Counted from the first letter of the stretch, positions 48,454 through 59,975 are shown. The stretch: DNA of 64,000 nt from Bacillota bacterium (GCA_029226935.1 JAQXYZ010000072.1:124001-188000); one strand, 5' to 3'. Notes: generated by a model not told the origin, from the sequence alone. A program made the numbers and translations.

Positions 48454-49149
48454 ATGTCAGGCAAAAAAGTTGAAGAAGAAAAGCACAGGAGTGAGAGAAT
48501 AGAGGAGACAGGGCAGGTAACGTTGGACAAGAATGGAAAGTCCCGTACAATCCACTTGATTTCTGTGATTGGTGAAGTGGAGGGGCATGACAATCTGGGG
48601 AGTAATTCAAAAACGACCAAATATGAACATATTCTGCCGGAATTGGCAGCGATTGAGGATAGCAGCGATATTGACGGTGTTTTGGTACTGCTCAATACAA
48701 TGGGCGGAGATGTGGAGGCGGGACTTGCCATTGCAGAAATGATTTCATCCTTAAGTAAGCCTACCGTTTCACTGGTGCTTGGGGGAAGTCATTCTATCGG
48801 AGTTCCTATTGCGGTCAGTACAGACTATTCTTTTATCGTTCCAACCGGAACAATGGTCATTCATCCTGTCAGGATGAATGGAATGGTGATAGGTGTCCCC
48901 CAAACTTTTGACTATTTCAGACAGATACAAAATAGAATTACCGGATTTGTATGCAGTCACTGTAAAATTACAAAGAACCGTTTCGAAGAACTGATGATGG
49001 AAACGGGAATTCTTACCAAGGATGTTGGTACAATTCTGGTAGGAGAAGAGGCAGTGGCAGAGGGAATTATCAATGAGACTGGCGGAATCAGTCAGGCAAT
49101 GGAAAAACTTCATTCGTTAATAACAAAAAAGAAAAAAAGTAACAAATAA
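48454..49149 (+). CDS. ClpP-family (TepA-like) serine protease
   Basis: ClpP fold motifs: VLVLLNTMGGDVEAGLAIAEMI, GGSHSIGVPIAV, MVIHPVRMNG; immediately upstream of FtsK/SpoIIIE. Confidence 0.9.
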   Translation: MSGKKVEEEKHRSERIEETGQVTLDKNGKSRTIHLISVIGEVEGHDNLGSNSKTTKYEHILPELAAIEDSSDIDGVLVLLNTMGGDVEAGLAIAEMISSLSKPTVSLVLGGSHSIGVPIAVSTDYSFIVPTGTMVIHPVRMNGMVIGVPQTFDYFRQIQNRITGFVCSHCKITKNRFEELMMETGILTKDVGTILVGEEAVAEGIINETGGISQAMEKLHSLITKKKKSNK

Positions 49150-49159
49150 TCGTTTGTAG

Positions 49160-49188
49160 ATGACAAGATTTACTGAAAATGCTATACT
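49160..49188 (+). promoter_or_regulatory. Promoter of ftsK/spoIIIE
   Basis: ATGACA (49160-49165), 17-bp spacer, TATACT (49183-49188). Confidence 0.6.
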
Positions 49189-49236
49189 ATATAAGATTAT
49201 GTAAGTATCTGTTAGGATGCTTAAGGAGTTTTTCGT

Positions 49237-51825
49237 ATGGCACAGACAAAAAAGAAGAGTACAGGACGGGGTAGAACCGGTAGAAACAATCAAAAAAAAT
49301 CAAACAGCAAACCGATGGATGTGGCAATCAGAAATGAAATTATTCTGATTGTCTTGTTTGCAGTGGCTGTTTTTTTGTTTTTATGTAATTTTGGTATTGC
49401 AGGTGTAATGGGTAATACAATCAGTGATATCATGTTTGGAATTTTCGGGTTGACCGCTTATGTGATGCCATTAGCACTCTTTTTTATGATTGCATTTGGA
49501 ATGGTAAATAACGGAAATTCAATTGCTACCCGTAAACTGGTTGCAGGTGTATTTCTGGTTCTTTTGGCGGGGATGATGTGTGATCTTTTTACGGGCGCAC
49601 CTGAGGCGGCTGCAAGCTACCAGATAGGAGAAATATACAAAAGGTGCAGTGAACAACACAATGGCGGTGGTGTACTTGCCGGATCGCTTGCTTATTTGAG
49701 TTATCACTTTCTTGGTTTAATCGGTACGGTTCTTATCGTTCTGGTTGCCATAATTATTTCGATTGTAGTATTGACTGATAAGTCTTTTGTTTCAGGTGTA
49801 AAATCCGGGAGCAGACGAGTTTATGAGCGTTCAGTTGAGGATGCGGCATACAGAAGAGAGCGTGCAAGAGTACGCAGAGAGGAACAGGAAGAAGTAAGAA
49901 GGCGCAGAGAGGAAGAAAGGCGGCTACGTGAGGAAGAAAGGCGACTGCGGGAGGAAGAAAAAGAAAATGAAAAGATCCTGCGTATGGATAAAAAGGTTTC
50001 CGGCGTCATGCTCAACACTTCTCTAACGGGCACTGCAGAAGAGAAAAGCATAACAAGGGATGATATTCATGAAATTAACCTCACAGACTTTGAAGAACAG
50101 ATGGAACAGGCTAAAATAGCTGATGAGAACGAAGAGGTCTGGAATGGGGAGAGTGAATATGAGGAATATGAACAGGAAGAAGAAAATGGAAATGACGAGC
50201 TCTTTGAGATAACAGATTTTGAGGAGCCGATGGAAGATGAGCCGATCATAGAAGCACATACAGAAGCCAAAAAGCCTACAGTGGCGGTAAAACCTGCATC
50301 AGCGGTGAATCCACAGACGAAACCCCAGTTAAATCCGCAGGCGAAGCCGAAGAAGTACATATTCCCGCCTATCAGCAAGCTGGTTAAGGGGAGCGGAAAG
50401 TCAGGCGGAGATTCTCAAAGAGAATTAAGGGAAACTGCAACGAGACTGCAGCAGACTCTTCAGACCTTTGGGGTCAGGGTTGCTATTACGGATATCAGTC
50501 AGGGACCGGCAGTGACCAGATTTGAATTACAGCCTGAACAGGGAGTCAAGGTCAGCAAGATTGTAGGGCTTACAGATGATATTAAATTAAATCTGGCAGC
50601 TACAGATATCCGAATTGAAGCCCCGATACCGGGAAAGGCAGCGGTGGGAATTGAAGTTCCGAACAAAGAGAATTCCACGGTAATGCTTCGTGATTTGCTG
50701 GAAAGTAAAGAGTTTAAGGAATTCCCGTCGAATCTTGCTTTTGCCGTGGGAAAGGATATCGGTGGGAAGGTAGTGGTTGCGGATATTGCAAAGATGCCCC
50801 ATATGCTGATTGCAGGTGCAACGGGCTCAGGAAAATCGGTCTGCATCAATACTTTGATTATGAGTATTCTTTACAAGGCACATCCTGACGATGTGAAGCT
50901 GATTATGGTGGACCCCAAGGTGGTTGAGTTAAGCGTATATAATGGAATTCCCCACCTTCTGATACCGGTTGTGACGGACCCTAAGAAAGCATCTGCCGCC
51001 CTGCAGTGGGGGGTAGCAGAAATGACGGACAGATATCAGAAGTTTGCTGATTTTAATGTGAGAGATCTGAAGGGCTACAATAAAAAGGTGGAGACCATGA
51101 AGGAAAAGGGAGATCCTGAAGCTCCGGCGAAAATGCCCCAGATTGTTATTATTGTGGATGAGCTGGCGGATTTGATGATGGTAGCACCGGGAGAGGTGGA
51201 GGAATCCATCTGCAGACTTGCACAGCTTGCAAGAGCAGCAGGAATCCATCTGATTATTGCAACACAGAGACCGTCAGTTGATGTCATTACAGGTCTGATC
51301 AAAGCAAATATGCCCAGCCGTGTGGCATTCAGCGTTTCAAGTGGTGTTGATTCCCGTACCATTTTGGATATGAATGGCGCAGAAAAGCTGCTCGGTAAAG
51401 GAGATATGCTCTTTTATCCTCAGGGATATAGTAAACCTGCCAGAGTGCAGGGAGCATTTGTGTCAGATAAGGAAGTATCGGATGTCGTGGAATTTTTGAA
51501 AAATCAGGCACTTGGAAATATTTATGATGCGGATATTCAGGAAAAGATGGCAAATATCGGAAGTGGCAGCACCGGTGTCGGTGGAGCTGCAGAAGGTTCG
51601 GAAAGAGACCAGTACTTTATTGAGGCTGCCAAGTTTATCATTGAAAAGGATAAGGCATCTATCGGCATGCTTCAGAGAGTGTTTAAGATCGGATTTAACC
51701 GTGCCGCAAGGATTATGGACCAGTTATGTGATGCAGGTGTGGTAGGGGAGGAAGAAGGAACGAAACCCCGTAAAGTATTGATGAGCATGGAACAATTTGA
51801 ACAATTTATTGAGGAGTCATTTTAA
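49237..51825 (+). CDS. ftsK: DNA translocase FtsK/SpoIIIE
   Basis: N-terminal TMs, linker, motor [32 protein letters not shown], gamma domain [24 protein letters not shown]. Confidence 0.96.
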   Translation: MAQTKKKSTGRGRTGRNNQKKSNSKPMDVAIRNEIILIVLFAVAVFLFLCNFGIAGVMGNTISDIMFGIFGLTAYVMPLALFFMIAFGMVNNGNSIATRKLVAGVFLVLLAGMMCDLFTGAPEAAASYQIGEIYKRCSEQHNGGGVLAGSLAYLSYHFLGLIGTVLIVLVAIIISIVVLTDKSFVSGVKSGSRRVYERSVEDAAYRRERARVRREEQEEVRRRREEERRLREEERRLREEEKENEKILRMDKKVSGVMLNTSLTGTAEEKSITRDDIHEINLTDFEEQMEQAKIADENEEVWNGESEYEEYEQEEENGNDELFEITDFEEPMEDEPIIEAHTEAKKPTVAVKPASAVNPQTKPQLNPQAKPKKYIFPPISKLVKGSGKSGGDSQRELRETATRLQQTLQTFGVRVAITDISQGPAVTRFELQPEQGVKVSKIVGLTDDIKLNLAATDIRIEAPIPGKAAVGIEVPNKENSTVMLRDLLESKEFKEFPSNLAFAVGKDIGGKVVVADIAKMPHMLIAGATGSGKSVCINTLIMSILYKAHPDDVKLIMVDPKVVELSVYNGIPHLLIPVVTDPKKASAALQWGVAEMTDRYQKFADFNVRDLKGYNKKVETMKEKGDPEAPAKMPQIVIIVDELADLMMVAPGEVEESICRLAQLARAAGIHLIIATQRPSVDVITGLIKANMPSRVAFSVSSGVDSRTILDMNGAEKLLGKGDMLFYPQGYSKPARVQGAFVSDKEVSDVVEFLKNQALGNIYDADIQEKMANIGSGSTGVGGAAEGSERDQYFIEAAKFIIEKDKASIGMLQRVFKIGFNRAARIMDQLCDAGVVGEEEGTKPRKVLMSMEQFEQFIEESF

Positions 51826-51843
51826 AATACGGAGGTGTGTACG

Positions 51844-53514
51844 ATGAAAACAGACATTCAAATTGCACAGGAAGCTGTAATGGAACCTATTACAAAGGTA
51901 GCGGAGCAGCTTCAGATTACAGAGGATGAACTGGAATTATATGGGAAATATAAGGCAAAAATTTCCGATGAATATTTGGATAAGATTTCTCAAAATCCTG
52001 ATGGAAAGCTGATTTTGGTAACTGCCATTAATCCAACTCCCGCGGGAGAAGGAAAAACAACCACCAGTGTCGGGCTTGGGCAGGCATTTGGAAAGCTGAA
52101 TAAAAAGGCAGTGATTGCATTGAGGGAGCCTTCGCTTGGTCCTTGTTTTGGCATAAAGGGTGGTGCCGCAGGTGGCGGATATGCACAGGTGGTTCCTATG
52201 GAAGACTTAAACCTGCATTTTACCGGCGATTTTCATGCCATTACCTCTGCCAATAATCTGTTGGCAGCGCTTTTGGATAACCACATTCAGCAGGGGAATG
52301 AACTGGGTATCGATACCAGACAGGTGGTGTGGAAAAGATGTCTGGATATGAATGACAGAGTTCTTCGCAATGTGGTAGTAGGACTTGGAGCAAAAGCAGA
52401 TGGAACTGTTCGGGAGGATCATTTTGTAATCACTGTAGCATCAGAGATTATGGCAGTTTTATGTCTTGCTTCTGATATGAAAGACCTAAAGGAAAGACTT
52501 GGAAGGATGGTGGTTGCCTATAATTATCAGGGTAAGCCTGTAACGGCTGCTGATCTTAAAGCAGTTGGCGCTATGGCGGCACTTCTCAAGGATGCATTAA
52601 AGCCCAATCTGATTCAGACTCTGGAGCATACACCGGCACTGGTACATGGCGGTCCCTTTGCCAATATTGCACACGGATGTAATTCTGTGCGCGCTACCAA
52701 AGCGGCGCTTAAAATGGCTGATTATGTAATTACAGAGGCTGGCTTTGGAGCAGATCTTGGAGCAGAAAAGTTCTTTGATATCAAGTGTCGTATGGCAGGA
52801 CTTAAGCCTGATGCGGTAGTTTTGGTAGCAACGGTGCGGGCATTAAAATATAATGGTGGTGTTCCAAAAGCAGAGCTTGGAAATGAAAATCTGGAAGCAC
52901 TTAAGAAGGGAATTTCTAATCTTGAAAAGCACATTGAAAATTTAAAGAAGTATGGCGTACCTGTAGTGGTTACTTTAAATAGCTTTATCACAGATACAGA
53001 GGCAGAGACTTCTTTTGTAAAGCAATTTTGTGAAGAGAGAGACTGTGAATTTGCACTATCAGAAGTTTGGGAAAAGGGAGGAGATGGAGGCATCCAACTG
53101 GCAGAAAAAGTTCTGAAGACCCTTGAAACCAAAAAGAGTGACTTTAAGGTATTATATGATAATAGCCTGAGCCTGAAAGAAAAGATTGAAACTGTTGCAA
53201 GGGAAATTTATGGCGCAGAGGGAGTAAATTATGCTTCTCAGGCAGAAAAACAGCTTCAGAAGCTGGAGGAACTTGGATTTGGTAATCTGCCCATTTGTAT
53301 GGCGAAAACCCAGTATTCGCTTTCTGATGATCCCACGCTTCTGGGAAGACCTGAACGCTTTCGCATGAATGTGCGGGAAGCTTATGTATCGGCAGGTGCC
53401 GGTTTTGTGGTTGTGCTTACAGGGGCTGTTATGACGATGCCGGGATTGCCCAAACAGCCGGCTGCATTTTCAATTGATGTAAATGAAGACGGTGTAATCA
53501 CCGGACTTTTCTAA
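51844..53514 (+). CDS. fhs: Formate--tetrahydrofolate ligase
   Basis: [60 protein letters not shown]. Confidence 0.97.
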   Translation: MKTDIQIAQEAVMEPITKVAEQLQITEDELELYGKYKAKISDEYLDKISQNPDGKLILVTAINPTPAGEGKTTTSVGLGQAFGKLNKKAVIALREPSLGPCFGIKGGAAGGGYAQVVPMEDLNLHFTGDFHAITSANNLLAALLDNHIQQGNELGIDTRQVVWKRCLDMNDRVLRNVVVGLGAKADGTVREDHFVITVASEIMAVLCLASDMKDLKERLGRMVVAYNYQGKPVTAADLKAVGAMAALLKDALKPNLIQTLEHTPALVHGGPFANIAHGCNSVRATKAALKMADYVITEAGFGADLGAEKFFDIKCRMAGLKPDAVVLVATVRALKYNGGVPKAELGNENLEALKKGISNLEKHIENLKKYGVPVVVTLNSFITDTEAETSFVKQFCEERDCEFALSEVWEKGGDGGIQLAEKVLKTLETKKSDFKVLYDNSLSLKEKIETVAREIYGAEGVNYASQAEKQLQKLEELGFGNLPICMAKTQYSLSDDPTLLGRPERFRMNVREAYVSAGAGFVVVLTGAVMTMPGLPKQPAAFSIDVNEDGVITGLF

Positions 53515-53548
53515 AATAAATCTGAAAACGGAAAGGATGGTATGACAC

Positions 53549-54391
53549 ATGGCTGCAATCATTGATGGAAAGGCGATTTCCTTACAGATTAAAGAGGAAT
53601 TAAAGGAAAAGGCAGCAAAAATGAAAGAACAGGGAACTGATGTTACATTGGCAGTAATTCAGGTGGGGAACAATCCGGCTTCCTGTGTTTATGTCAGGAA
53701 TAAGAAAAAGGGCTGTGAATATATTGGAATTGGTTCTGTTTCTTATGAACTGCCGGAAGAGACTACCCAGCAGGAATTGCTGGACTTAATTACACAGTTA
53801 AATGAGAGAAAGGATGTAAATGGAATTCTTGTGCAGCTTCCGCTTCCTGATCATATAGATGAAGATACGGTAATTAAGGCTATTGATCCTAAAAAGGATG
53901 TAGATGGTTTTCATCCACAGAGCGTAGGTGCACTCTGTATTGGACAACCGGGGTTTGTATCCTGTACTCCGGCAGGAATTATCCAGCTTTTGAAAAGAAG
54001 TGGAATTGAAATTGCCGGAAAAGAGTGTGTTGTTCTTGGAAGAAGTAATATTGTAGGAAAGCCCATGGCATTGCTGCTTCTTCGTGAAAATGCAACGGTA
54101 ACTATTGCACATTCCAGAACTGCAAATCTTAAGGAAGTGACCAGTCGGGCAGATATTCTGATTGTAGCAGTGGGAAGACCTAAAATGATTACCAGGGATT
54201 ACGTAAAACCTGGAGCAGTAGTGATTGATGTTGGAATAAACAGGGAGGAAAATAACAAGCTTTGCGGAGATGTGGATTTTGAGGATGTTGAGCCGGTATG
54301 CAGCGCTATTACACCGGTTCCGGGAGGTGTTGGTCCCATGACCATAGCAATGCTTCTGAATAATTGTATCGAGTCAGTGAAATTGCAATAA
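53549..54391 (+). CDS. folD: Bifunctional methylene-THF dehydrogenase/cyclohydrolase
   Basis: VGNNPASCVYVRNKKKGCEYIGI, GILVQLPLPDHID, VVLGRSNIVGKPMALLLL, TPVPGGVGPMTIAMLL. Confidence 0.97.
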   Translation: MAAIIDGKAISLQIKEELKEKAAKMKEQGTDVTLAVIQVGNNPASCVYVRNKKKGCEYIGIGSVSYELPEETTQQELLDLITQLNERKDVNGILVQLPLPDHIDEDTVIKAIDPKKDVDGFHPQSVGALCIGQPGFVSCTPAGIIQLLKRSGIEIAGKECVVLGRSNIVGKPMALLLLRENATVTIAHSRTANLKEVTSRADILIVAVGRPKMITRDYVKPGAVVIDVGINREENNKLCGDVDFEDVEPVCSAITPVPGGVGPMTIAMLLNNCIESVKLQ

Positions 54392-54405
54392 GGACGGAGG
54401 AAGAT

Positions 54406-55845
54406 ATGAAGTGTCCCAATTGCGGATGTGAGTTGGTGTACGGACATCTGTACTGTGACCAGTGCGGGATGGAAATTCAGATTGTACCCGACTTTGAACC
54501 GGAAATTGAAAACAGCATAACAGAAACCCTGTCCAATGTTGCGGAGGAAATTGAAGGTAAAACAGATGTGCCTGTAAAGAAAAAGAGGCCTAAATATTCC
54601 TTTTTTAAAGAAGAACAGGGAAAGAGCAGCTGGCTTTTACTTTGCCTTATCACATTTGTTGTGGTAACACTTACGGCAGCCTTCGTTGCGGTGTTTATGT
54701 ATCACAGATATTCTGTGACCTATCAGATTGAACAGGCGAGAAAATATGCACAGACCGAGGAGTATGGGAAAGCAATTTCATATCTTGAGAAGGCCAGGGA
54801 ACTGAAGGCAGATGCGGCACAGATTGTTCTTATGGAATCTAACTATTATTATCAGATGGGAGAGAAACAGAAAGCAGTCGACGTACTTCTGGATTTGATT
54901 GACAAGGAACATCTTGAATACGAGGATAGGGAAAAAGCATTTGAAAGTATCATTACAATTTATGATGAAGAAGGCAGGTATGAGGAGATAAACTCACTTT
55001 TGGCATCCTGTGCAGACAATGAAATTGCGAATCATTTTCAGCAATATATGGCGATGACACCGGAATTTGGATATGGCTCCGGCAGTTATGATGAGGTCAT
55101 TTCACTAAAAATCAGTGCCAACACTACAGGAACGATTTACTATACAATGGATGGAAGTGAACCCGATGAAAACAGTACGGTTTATACAGCACCGTTGTTT
55201 TTAGAGTCTGGCAAATATCAGATTTCTGCTATTTTTATCAACGATTATGGAATCAGAAGTGACGTGGCAAGAAAATGGTATGTGATTAATTTGACAGTAC
55301 CGGAACAGCCGGAAGTGCTTTTGTACAGTGGCGATTATTATACCCCTACTAAAATTGAGGTTGTTTTGCCTGAAAAAGGTACTGTTTATTACACAACAGA
55401 CGGCAGTACGCCTACGAAGGACAGCCTGAAGTATTCAGAACCCATTCAGATGCCGCTTGGAAGATCCAATTTTAAATTTGTTACTATTTCTGATGAGGGG
55501 GTTTCCAGTGAGACTGTAAGCAGAAGCTTTTTCCTGTCACTGCAAACCGATGTAACAGTGACTAAAGCAGTGAACAATGTGGTGCAGGCACTTTTTGACC
55601 AGAGAGTCTTAAATGACCTGCAGGGACACTCCCATGAGATAGAGGGAAAATATGTATTTCAGTATAATACTATTGTGGAAATTGCTGATTTAGGATATTA
55701 TTATGTGTTGGATGAATATATAGAAGATCCCGGTGGGATTCGAAGAAAGACGGAACGTTTATATGCTGTGCAAGTGTATACGGGAGAGCCGAATCGACTG
55801 ATATATGATGAAAATGGTCAAATGGGGCTGATTCCCCTTAGATAA
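54406..55845 (+). CDS. Membrane protein: N-terminal zinc ribbon, TPR-like region and chitobiase/beta-hexosaminidase C-terminal-like repeats
   Basis: MKCPNCGCELVYGHLYCDQCGMEI; TM WLLLCLITFVVVTLTAAFVAVFMY; two GTIYYTMDGSEPDENSTVYTAP / GTVYYTTDGSTPTKDSLKYSEP units. Confidence 0.82.
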   Translation: MKCPNCGCELVYGHLYCDQCGMEIQIVPDFEPEIENSITETLSNVAEEIEGKTDVPVKKKRPKYSFFKEEQGKSSWLLLCLITFVVVTLTAAFVAVFMYHRYSVTYQIEQARKYAQTEEYGKAISYLEKARELKADAAQIVLMESNYYYQMGEKQKAVDVLLDLIDKEHLEYEDREKAFESIITIYDEEGRYEEINSLLASCADNEIANHFQQYMAMTPEFGYGSGSYDEVISLKISANTTGTIYYTMDGSEPDENSTVYTAPLFLESGKYQISAIFINDYGIRSDVARKWYVINLTVPEQPEVLLYSGDYYTPTKIEVVLPEKGTVYYTTDGSTPTKDSLKYSEPIQMPLGRSNFKFVTISDEGVSSETVSRSFFLSLQTDVTVTKAVNNVVQALFDQRVLNDLQGHSHEIEGKYVFQYNTIVEIADLGYYYVLDEYIEDPGGIRRKTERLYAVQVYTGEPNRLIYDENGQMGLIPLR

Positions 55846-55888
55846 AATATGATAAATAAATTAATATAAAACAGGAAAGGGATTAGTG

Positions 55889-56764
55889 ATGTACAAGATT
55901 TTAGAAGCAAAAGAGCTTGCTGCCAATATTTTTTATATGGTAGTAGAAGCAAAGCGGGTAGCAAAGGCATGTAATCCGGGGCAATTTGTAATTGTAAGAA
56001 CGGATGAACAGTCAGAGCGTATTCCCCTGACAATCTGCGATTATGACAGGGAAAAGGGGACAGTAACGATTGTATTCCAGATTGTGGGAGCAGCAACACA
56101 GTTTATGTCTGAATTGAAAGCAGGGGATTCCTTCCATGACTTTGTTGGTCCGTTAGGATGTCCTTCGGAGTTCGTAAAAGAAGACTTAGAGAAATTAAAG
56201 AAGAAAAAGATGTTGTTTGTAGCAGGGGGTGTTGGAACAGCGCCTGTTTATCCGCAGGTAAAATGGCTTCATGAGCATGGAATTGCAGCAGATGTGATTG
56301 TTGGAGCTAAGACAAAAGATCTGCTGATCCTTGAAGAAGAGATGAAGGCAGTTGCCGGAAATCTTTATGTAACAACAGATGATGGTTCCTATGGAAGAAG
56401 CGGAATGGTTACACAGACTATATCAGATCTTGTAAAGGAAGGCAATCATTATGATGTATGTGTGGCAATTGGTCCGATGATTATGATGAAATTTGTCTGC
56501 AAGCTTACTAAGGAGCTGGAACTGCCTACAATTGTCAGCCTGAATCCGATTATGGTAGATGGCACGGGTATGTGTGGCGCATGTCGTGTAACGGTAGGCG
56601 ATAAGGTTAAATTTGCCTGTGTAGATGGTCCCGAATTCGATGGACATCTTGTAAATTTTGATGAGGCAATGCAGCGTCAGCAGATTTATAAGACAGAAGA
56701 AGGAAGGGCATTCCTTAAGGCAAAGGAAGGCGATACCCATCACGGTGGATGCGGAAATTGCTAA
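55889..56764 (+). CDS. FAD/NAD-binding ferredoxin-NADP reductase subunit alpha (NfnA-like)
   Basis: NPGQFVIVRTDEQSERIPLTI, ATQFMSELKAGDSF, GGVGTAPVYPQVKWL, C-terminal CGACRVTVGDKVKFACVDGPEFDGH. Confidence 0.9.
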   Translation: MYKILEAKELAANIFYMVVEAKRVAKACNPGQFVIVRTDEQSERIPLTICDYDREKGTVTIVFQIVGAATQFMSELKAGDSFHDFVGPLGCPSEFVKEDLEKLKKKKMLFVAGGVGTAPVYPQVKWLHEHGIAADVIVGAKTKDLLILEEEMKAVAGNLYVTTDDGSYGRSGMVTQTISDLVKEGNHYDVCVAIGPMIMMKFVCKLTKELELPTIVSLNPIMVDGTGMCGACRVTVGDKVKFACVDGPEFDGHLVNFDEAMQRQQIYKTEEGRAFLKAKEGDTHHGGCGNC

Positions 56765-56816
56765 GATCACGAGTAAAAAGTTCCAGTGCAAAAGCAGCGC
56801 AGAAAAGAGGTAAATA

Positions 56817-58202
56817 ATGGACGTATTAAAGAAAGTCCCTGTAAGAGAGCAGGATGCAAAGAAAAGGGCAGCCAATTTTGAAGAGGTGTGCCTTGGATAT
56901 AATAAGGAAGAAGCAATGGAGGAAGCAGCAAGGTGCATTAATTGTAAAAATGCACAGTGCATAAAGGGATGCCCCGTATCTATCAATATTCCCGGTTTTA
57001 TCGAAAAGGTAAAGGAGGGAGATGTGGAGGCAGCTTACCAGATAATCAGTGAATCCTCTGCGCTTCCCGCAGTATGCGGACGCGTATGCCCGCAGGAAAG
57101 CCAGTGTGAAGGAAAGTGTATCAGAGGAATTAAAGGAGAGGCAATTTCTATTGGTAAGCTGGAACGTTTTGTTGCCGACTGGGCAAGCGAAAATGGCATA
57201 AAGCCACAGGGAGCTGAGGTCAAGAATGGCAAAAAGGTTGCAGTGATTGGTTCTGGACCTGCAGGACTTACCTGTGCAGGAGATCTGGCTAAGATGGGAT
57301 ATGATGTAACTATTTTTGAAGCACTGCATGAAGCTGGTGGTGTACTGGTATATGGTATTCCTGAATTCCGTCTTCCTAAGACCAGAGTTGTTGCTAAGGA
57401 GATTGAAAATGTAAAATCTCTTGGTGTAAAGATTGAAACAAACGTGGTAGTTGGAAAAGCTGTTACAATAGATGAACTGCTTTCTGAAGAAGGTTTTGAC
57501 GCAGTGTTTATTGGATCAGGAGCAGGGCTCCCCAAATTTATGGGGATTCCCGGAGAACAGGCAAACGGCGTGTTCTCTGCAAATGAGTATTTGACCAGAA
57601 GCAACCTGATGAAGGCATTTGATGAAAGTTCCAATACACCTATCATGAGAGGCAAAAAGGTTGCAGTTGTAGGTGGCGGAAATGTTGCGATGGATGCTGC
57701 CAGAACCGCATTAAGGCTCGGCGCAGAAGTGCACATTGTGTATAGAAGAAGTGAAGAAGAACTTCCTGCCCGTGTGGAAGAAGTACACCATGCTAAGGAA
57801 GAAGGAATTATCTTTGATCTTCTTACAAATCCGGTTGAAATTCTGGAAGATGAAAAAGGATGGGTACGTGGCATTAAATGTGTCAAAATGGAACTGGGAG
57901 AACCGGATGAATCGGGAAGAAGACGTCCTGTTGTAGTTCCGGGTTCAGAGTTTGTAATTGATGTGGATACTGTTATTATGTCTCTTGGAACATCACCTAA
58001 TCCCCTGATTTCATCTACAACAGAGGGGCTGGAAGTCAATAAGTGGAAATGTATTGTTGCGGATGAAGAATTTGGCAAGACCACTAAGGAAGGCGTTTAT
58101 GCCGGTGGAGATGCCGTTACAGGTGCGGCTACAGTAATCCTCGCCATGGGAGCAGGACGTGCGGGTGCAAAAGGTATTGATGAATATCTGAAAGATAAGT
58201 AA
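56817..58202 (+). CDS. NADPH-dependent glutamate synthase-like / NfnB-like subunit
   Basis: N-terminal CINCKNAQCIKGCPVSINIPGFI cluster, VIGSGPAGLTCAGDLAKMGYDVTIFE and VVGGGNVAMDAARTALRLGA dinucleotide folds. Confidence 0.92.
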   Translation: MDVLKKVPVREQDAKKRAANFEEVCLGYNKEEAMEEAARCINCKNAQCIKGCPVSINIPGFIEKVKEGDVEAAYQIISESSALPAVCGRVCPQESQCEGKCIRGIKGEAISIGKLERFVADWASENGIKPQGAEVKNGKKVAVIGSGPAGLTCAGDLAKMGYDVTIFEALHEAGGVLVYGIPEFRLPKTRVVAKEIENVKSLGVKIETNVVVGKAVTIDELLSEEGFDAVFIGSGAGLPKFMGIPGEQANGVFSANEYLTRSNLMKAFDESSNTPIMRGKKVAVVGGGNVAMDAARTALRLGAEVHIVYRRSEEELPARVEEVHHAKEEGIIFDLLTNPVEILEDEKGWVRGIKCVKMELGEPDESGRRRPVVVPGSEFVIDVDTVIMSLGTSPNPLISSTTEGLEVNKWKCIVADEEFGKTTKEGVYAGGDAVTGAATVILAMGAGRAGAKGIDEYLKDK

Positions 58203-58235
58203 AAGTATCGGATAAGCGGAGCAATAGATCTTATT

Positions 58236-59246
58236 ATGAAAAAAATATTCGAGGAAGACGATAACGAGCATTCTGATTTTGACAGACGAAAGATACTGGT
58301 GGCAGTCATTCCATTTGTGCTTATCATTATAATTCTTGCCGTCACATTGCTGGTCAACGGGATAAAAAAGGATGACGGCAGGGAGGAACTACAGCAGAGC
58401 ATCATGGATTATGCAGATGAGAAGACAGGCGCAGAAAACAGAACGGATAATGCGCCTTCTGCATTGCCGGCAGAGACTGCATCTGCTGTCCCAAGCCCTT
58501 ATTCCAGCGCTGAGCCGGAGGCAACTCCTTATCAGGAAGTCATGGAAGCAGAAACGGTGGATTACAGCAAGGTAAAGTTCAATCAGCAAGAGCAGTTGAA
58601 GGAAATGATGGGCTATTGGGAGAATAATAATCAGAAGGCTTTGGACGATTTGGCAAACTTGGATCGTTTTATTGCAATGTCATGGCAGCTGTCCGGAACG
58701 GATCGTTATTACTATTATGGTGCTACGAACAGTGATGGTCAGCCGGATGGCAAGGGAATCGCTGTGTATGCAGACAACCAGTATTATTATGGTGACTGGA
58801 AAAATGGCGTAAGAAATGGTAAAGGAACATGGATGCATTATCATATCCATCTTAAGAAGAACACCACAGATCTTTACACCTACCATCAGTATACCGGGGA
58901 ATGGGCAAATGATCTTCCCTCAGGGGAGGGGTCTGAACATTATGACTATGATACTGCGCTTTTGCAAAAGGGAATCGGATACGATACCAACAAAATTGGC
59001 AGTTATGCAGAAGGTCTTGTAAATGGCGATTTTTATTTGACCAATATTTATGCAGACGGAACATCAAAGGAATGGAATGCAAAAGCAGAGCATGGTTCCT
59101 GGGTGTACCAGAGTGAAAACAAGGATCAAAAGGGAAATCGGACTGTTTATGTGAATGTGAGCAATCCTGATGATTACGTATGGATTCAGCCCAAGGACAA
59201 TGTGAATATTGGGGTTCCCTGCCTGATTTCCGAAAATAAAAATTAG
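58236..59246 (+). CDS. Membrane-anchored MORN-repeat protein
   Basis: TM VAVIPFVLIIIILAVTLLVNGI; YYYGATNSDGQPDGKGIAVYADNQYYYGDWKNGVRNGKGTWMHY...YTGEWANDLPSGEGSEHYDYD. Confidence 0.82.
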   Translation: MKKIFEEDDNEHSDFDRRKILVAVIPFVLIIIILAVTLLVNGIKKDDGREELQQSIMDYADEKTGAENRTDNAPSALPAETASAVPSPYSSAEPEATPYQEVMEAETVDYSKVKFNQQEQLKEMMGYWENNNQKALDDLANLDRFIAMSWQLSGTDRYYYYGATNSDGQPDGKGIAVYADNQYYYGDWKNGVRNGKGTWMHYHIHLKKNTTDLYTYHQYTGEWANDLPSGEGSEHYDYDTALLQKGIGYDTNKIGSYAEGLVNGDFYLTNIYADGTSKEWNAKAEHGSWVYQSENKDQKGNRTVYVNVSNPDDYVWIQPKDNVNIGVPCLISENKN

Positions 59247-59303
59247 TGGAAACCTTTCTCATTCCGTAGTAAAATAATGGAAGGGGTAAAAGGAGGTATT
59301 GTG

Positions 59304-59975
59304 ATGGCATGGTGTCCGAAATGTAAATGTGAGTATGTTGATGGAATCAAGGTTTGTGCAGACTGTGGCTGTGAATTGGTTGCTTCATTGAATGAAGGGA
59401 CGGAAGAAAAGGAAGCAGCGCAGGAAACGGCACCAGTATTTCCGACAGAGGGTGATGATTTTGAATTTGATGAGGAAGAGCCCAGTCCAAAGTATCACTC
59501 ACTTTACATAAACAATGAGGAGAGAGCAGAGGAAAACCGAACTTCAGCTTATACGCTTCTGGTTGTAGGCGGGGTGGGACTGGTTCTGATAATTCTGTTT
59601 TTTACAGATGTGATTAATCTTCATTTGACCCTGATCAGTAAATATATGATTACCGGAGTGATGGGAGTCCTTTTTATTCTTTTTATTATTATGGGAATTG
59701 TTTCCATGAAGAATTCGAGGATTCTTAAGAAAAAAGCTTCCAAAGAAAATATGCTTACAATGGAAATCAGAAAGTGGTGTAAAGAGAATCTGAACAAAGA
59801 ACAGGTGGATGCACAACTGGAGTGTTCTGATCAACCGGAAGAACTTAAATATTTCCAACGCTTTGATTATATGAAGAAAGCCATTCAGAATCAGTTCATG
59901 AATTTGGATGAAGCCTATCTTGACCGACTGATTGAAGAGGCTTATCCTGAAATTTTTGAGGAAAACGAGGAATGA
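59304..59975 (+). CDS. Zinc-ribbon membrane protein
   Basis: MAWCPKCKCEYVDGIKVCADCGCELV plus two TMs; GGAGG RBS. Confidence 0.8.
   Translation: MAWCPKCKCEYVDGIKVCADCGCELVASLNEGTEEKEAAQETAPVFPTEGDDFEFDEEEPSPKYHSLYINNEERAEENRTSAYTLLVVGGVGLVLIILFFTDVINLHLTLISKYMITGVMGVLFILFIIMGIVSMKNSRILKKKASKENMLTMEIRKWCKENLNKEQVDAQLECSDQPEELKYFQRFDYMKKAIQNQFMNLDEAYLDRLIEEAYPEIFEENEE

Noticed and set aside
48030-48731. 233-aa minus-strand ORF
   Set aside because: Overlaps two plus-strand genes and a terminator antisense; no coherent domain.
57035-58084. 349-aa minus-strand ORF
   Set aside because: Fully antisense to the well-supported glutamate synthase/NfnB-like gene; Ser/Pro/Thr-rich composition typical of a mirrored coding frame.
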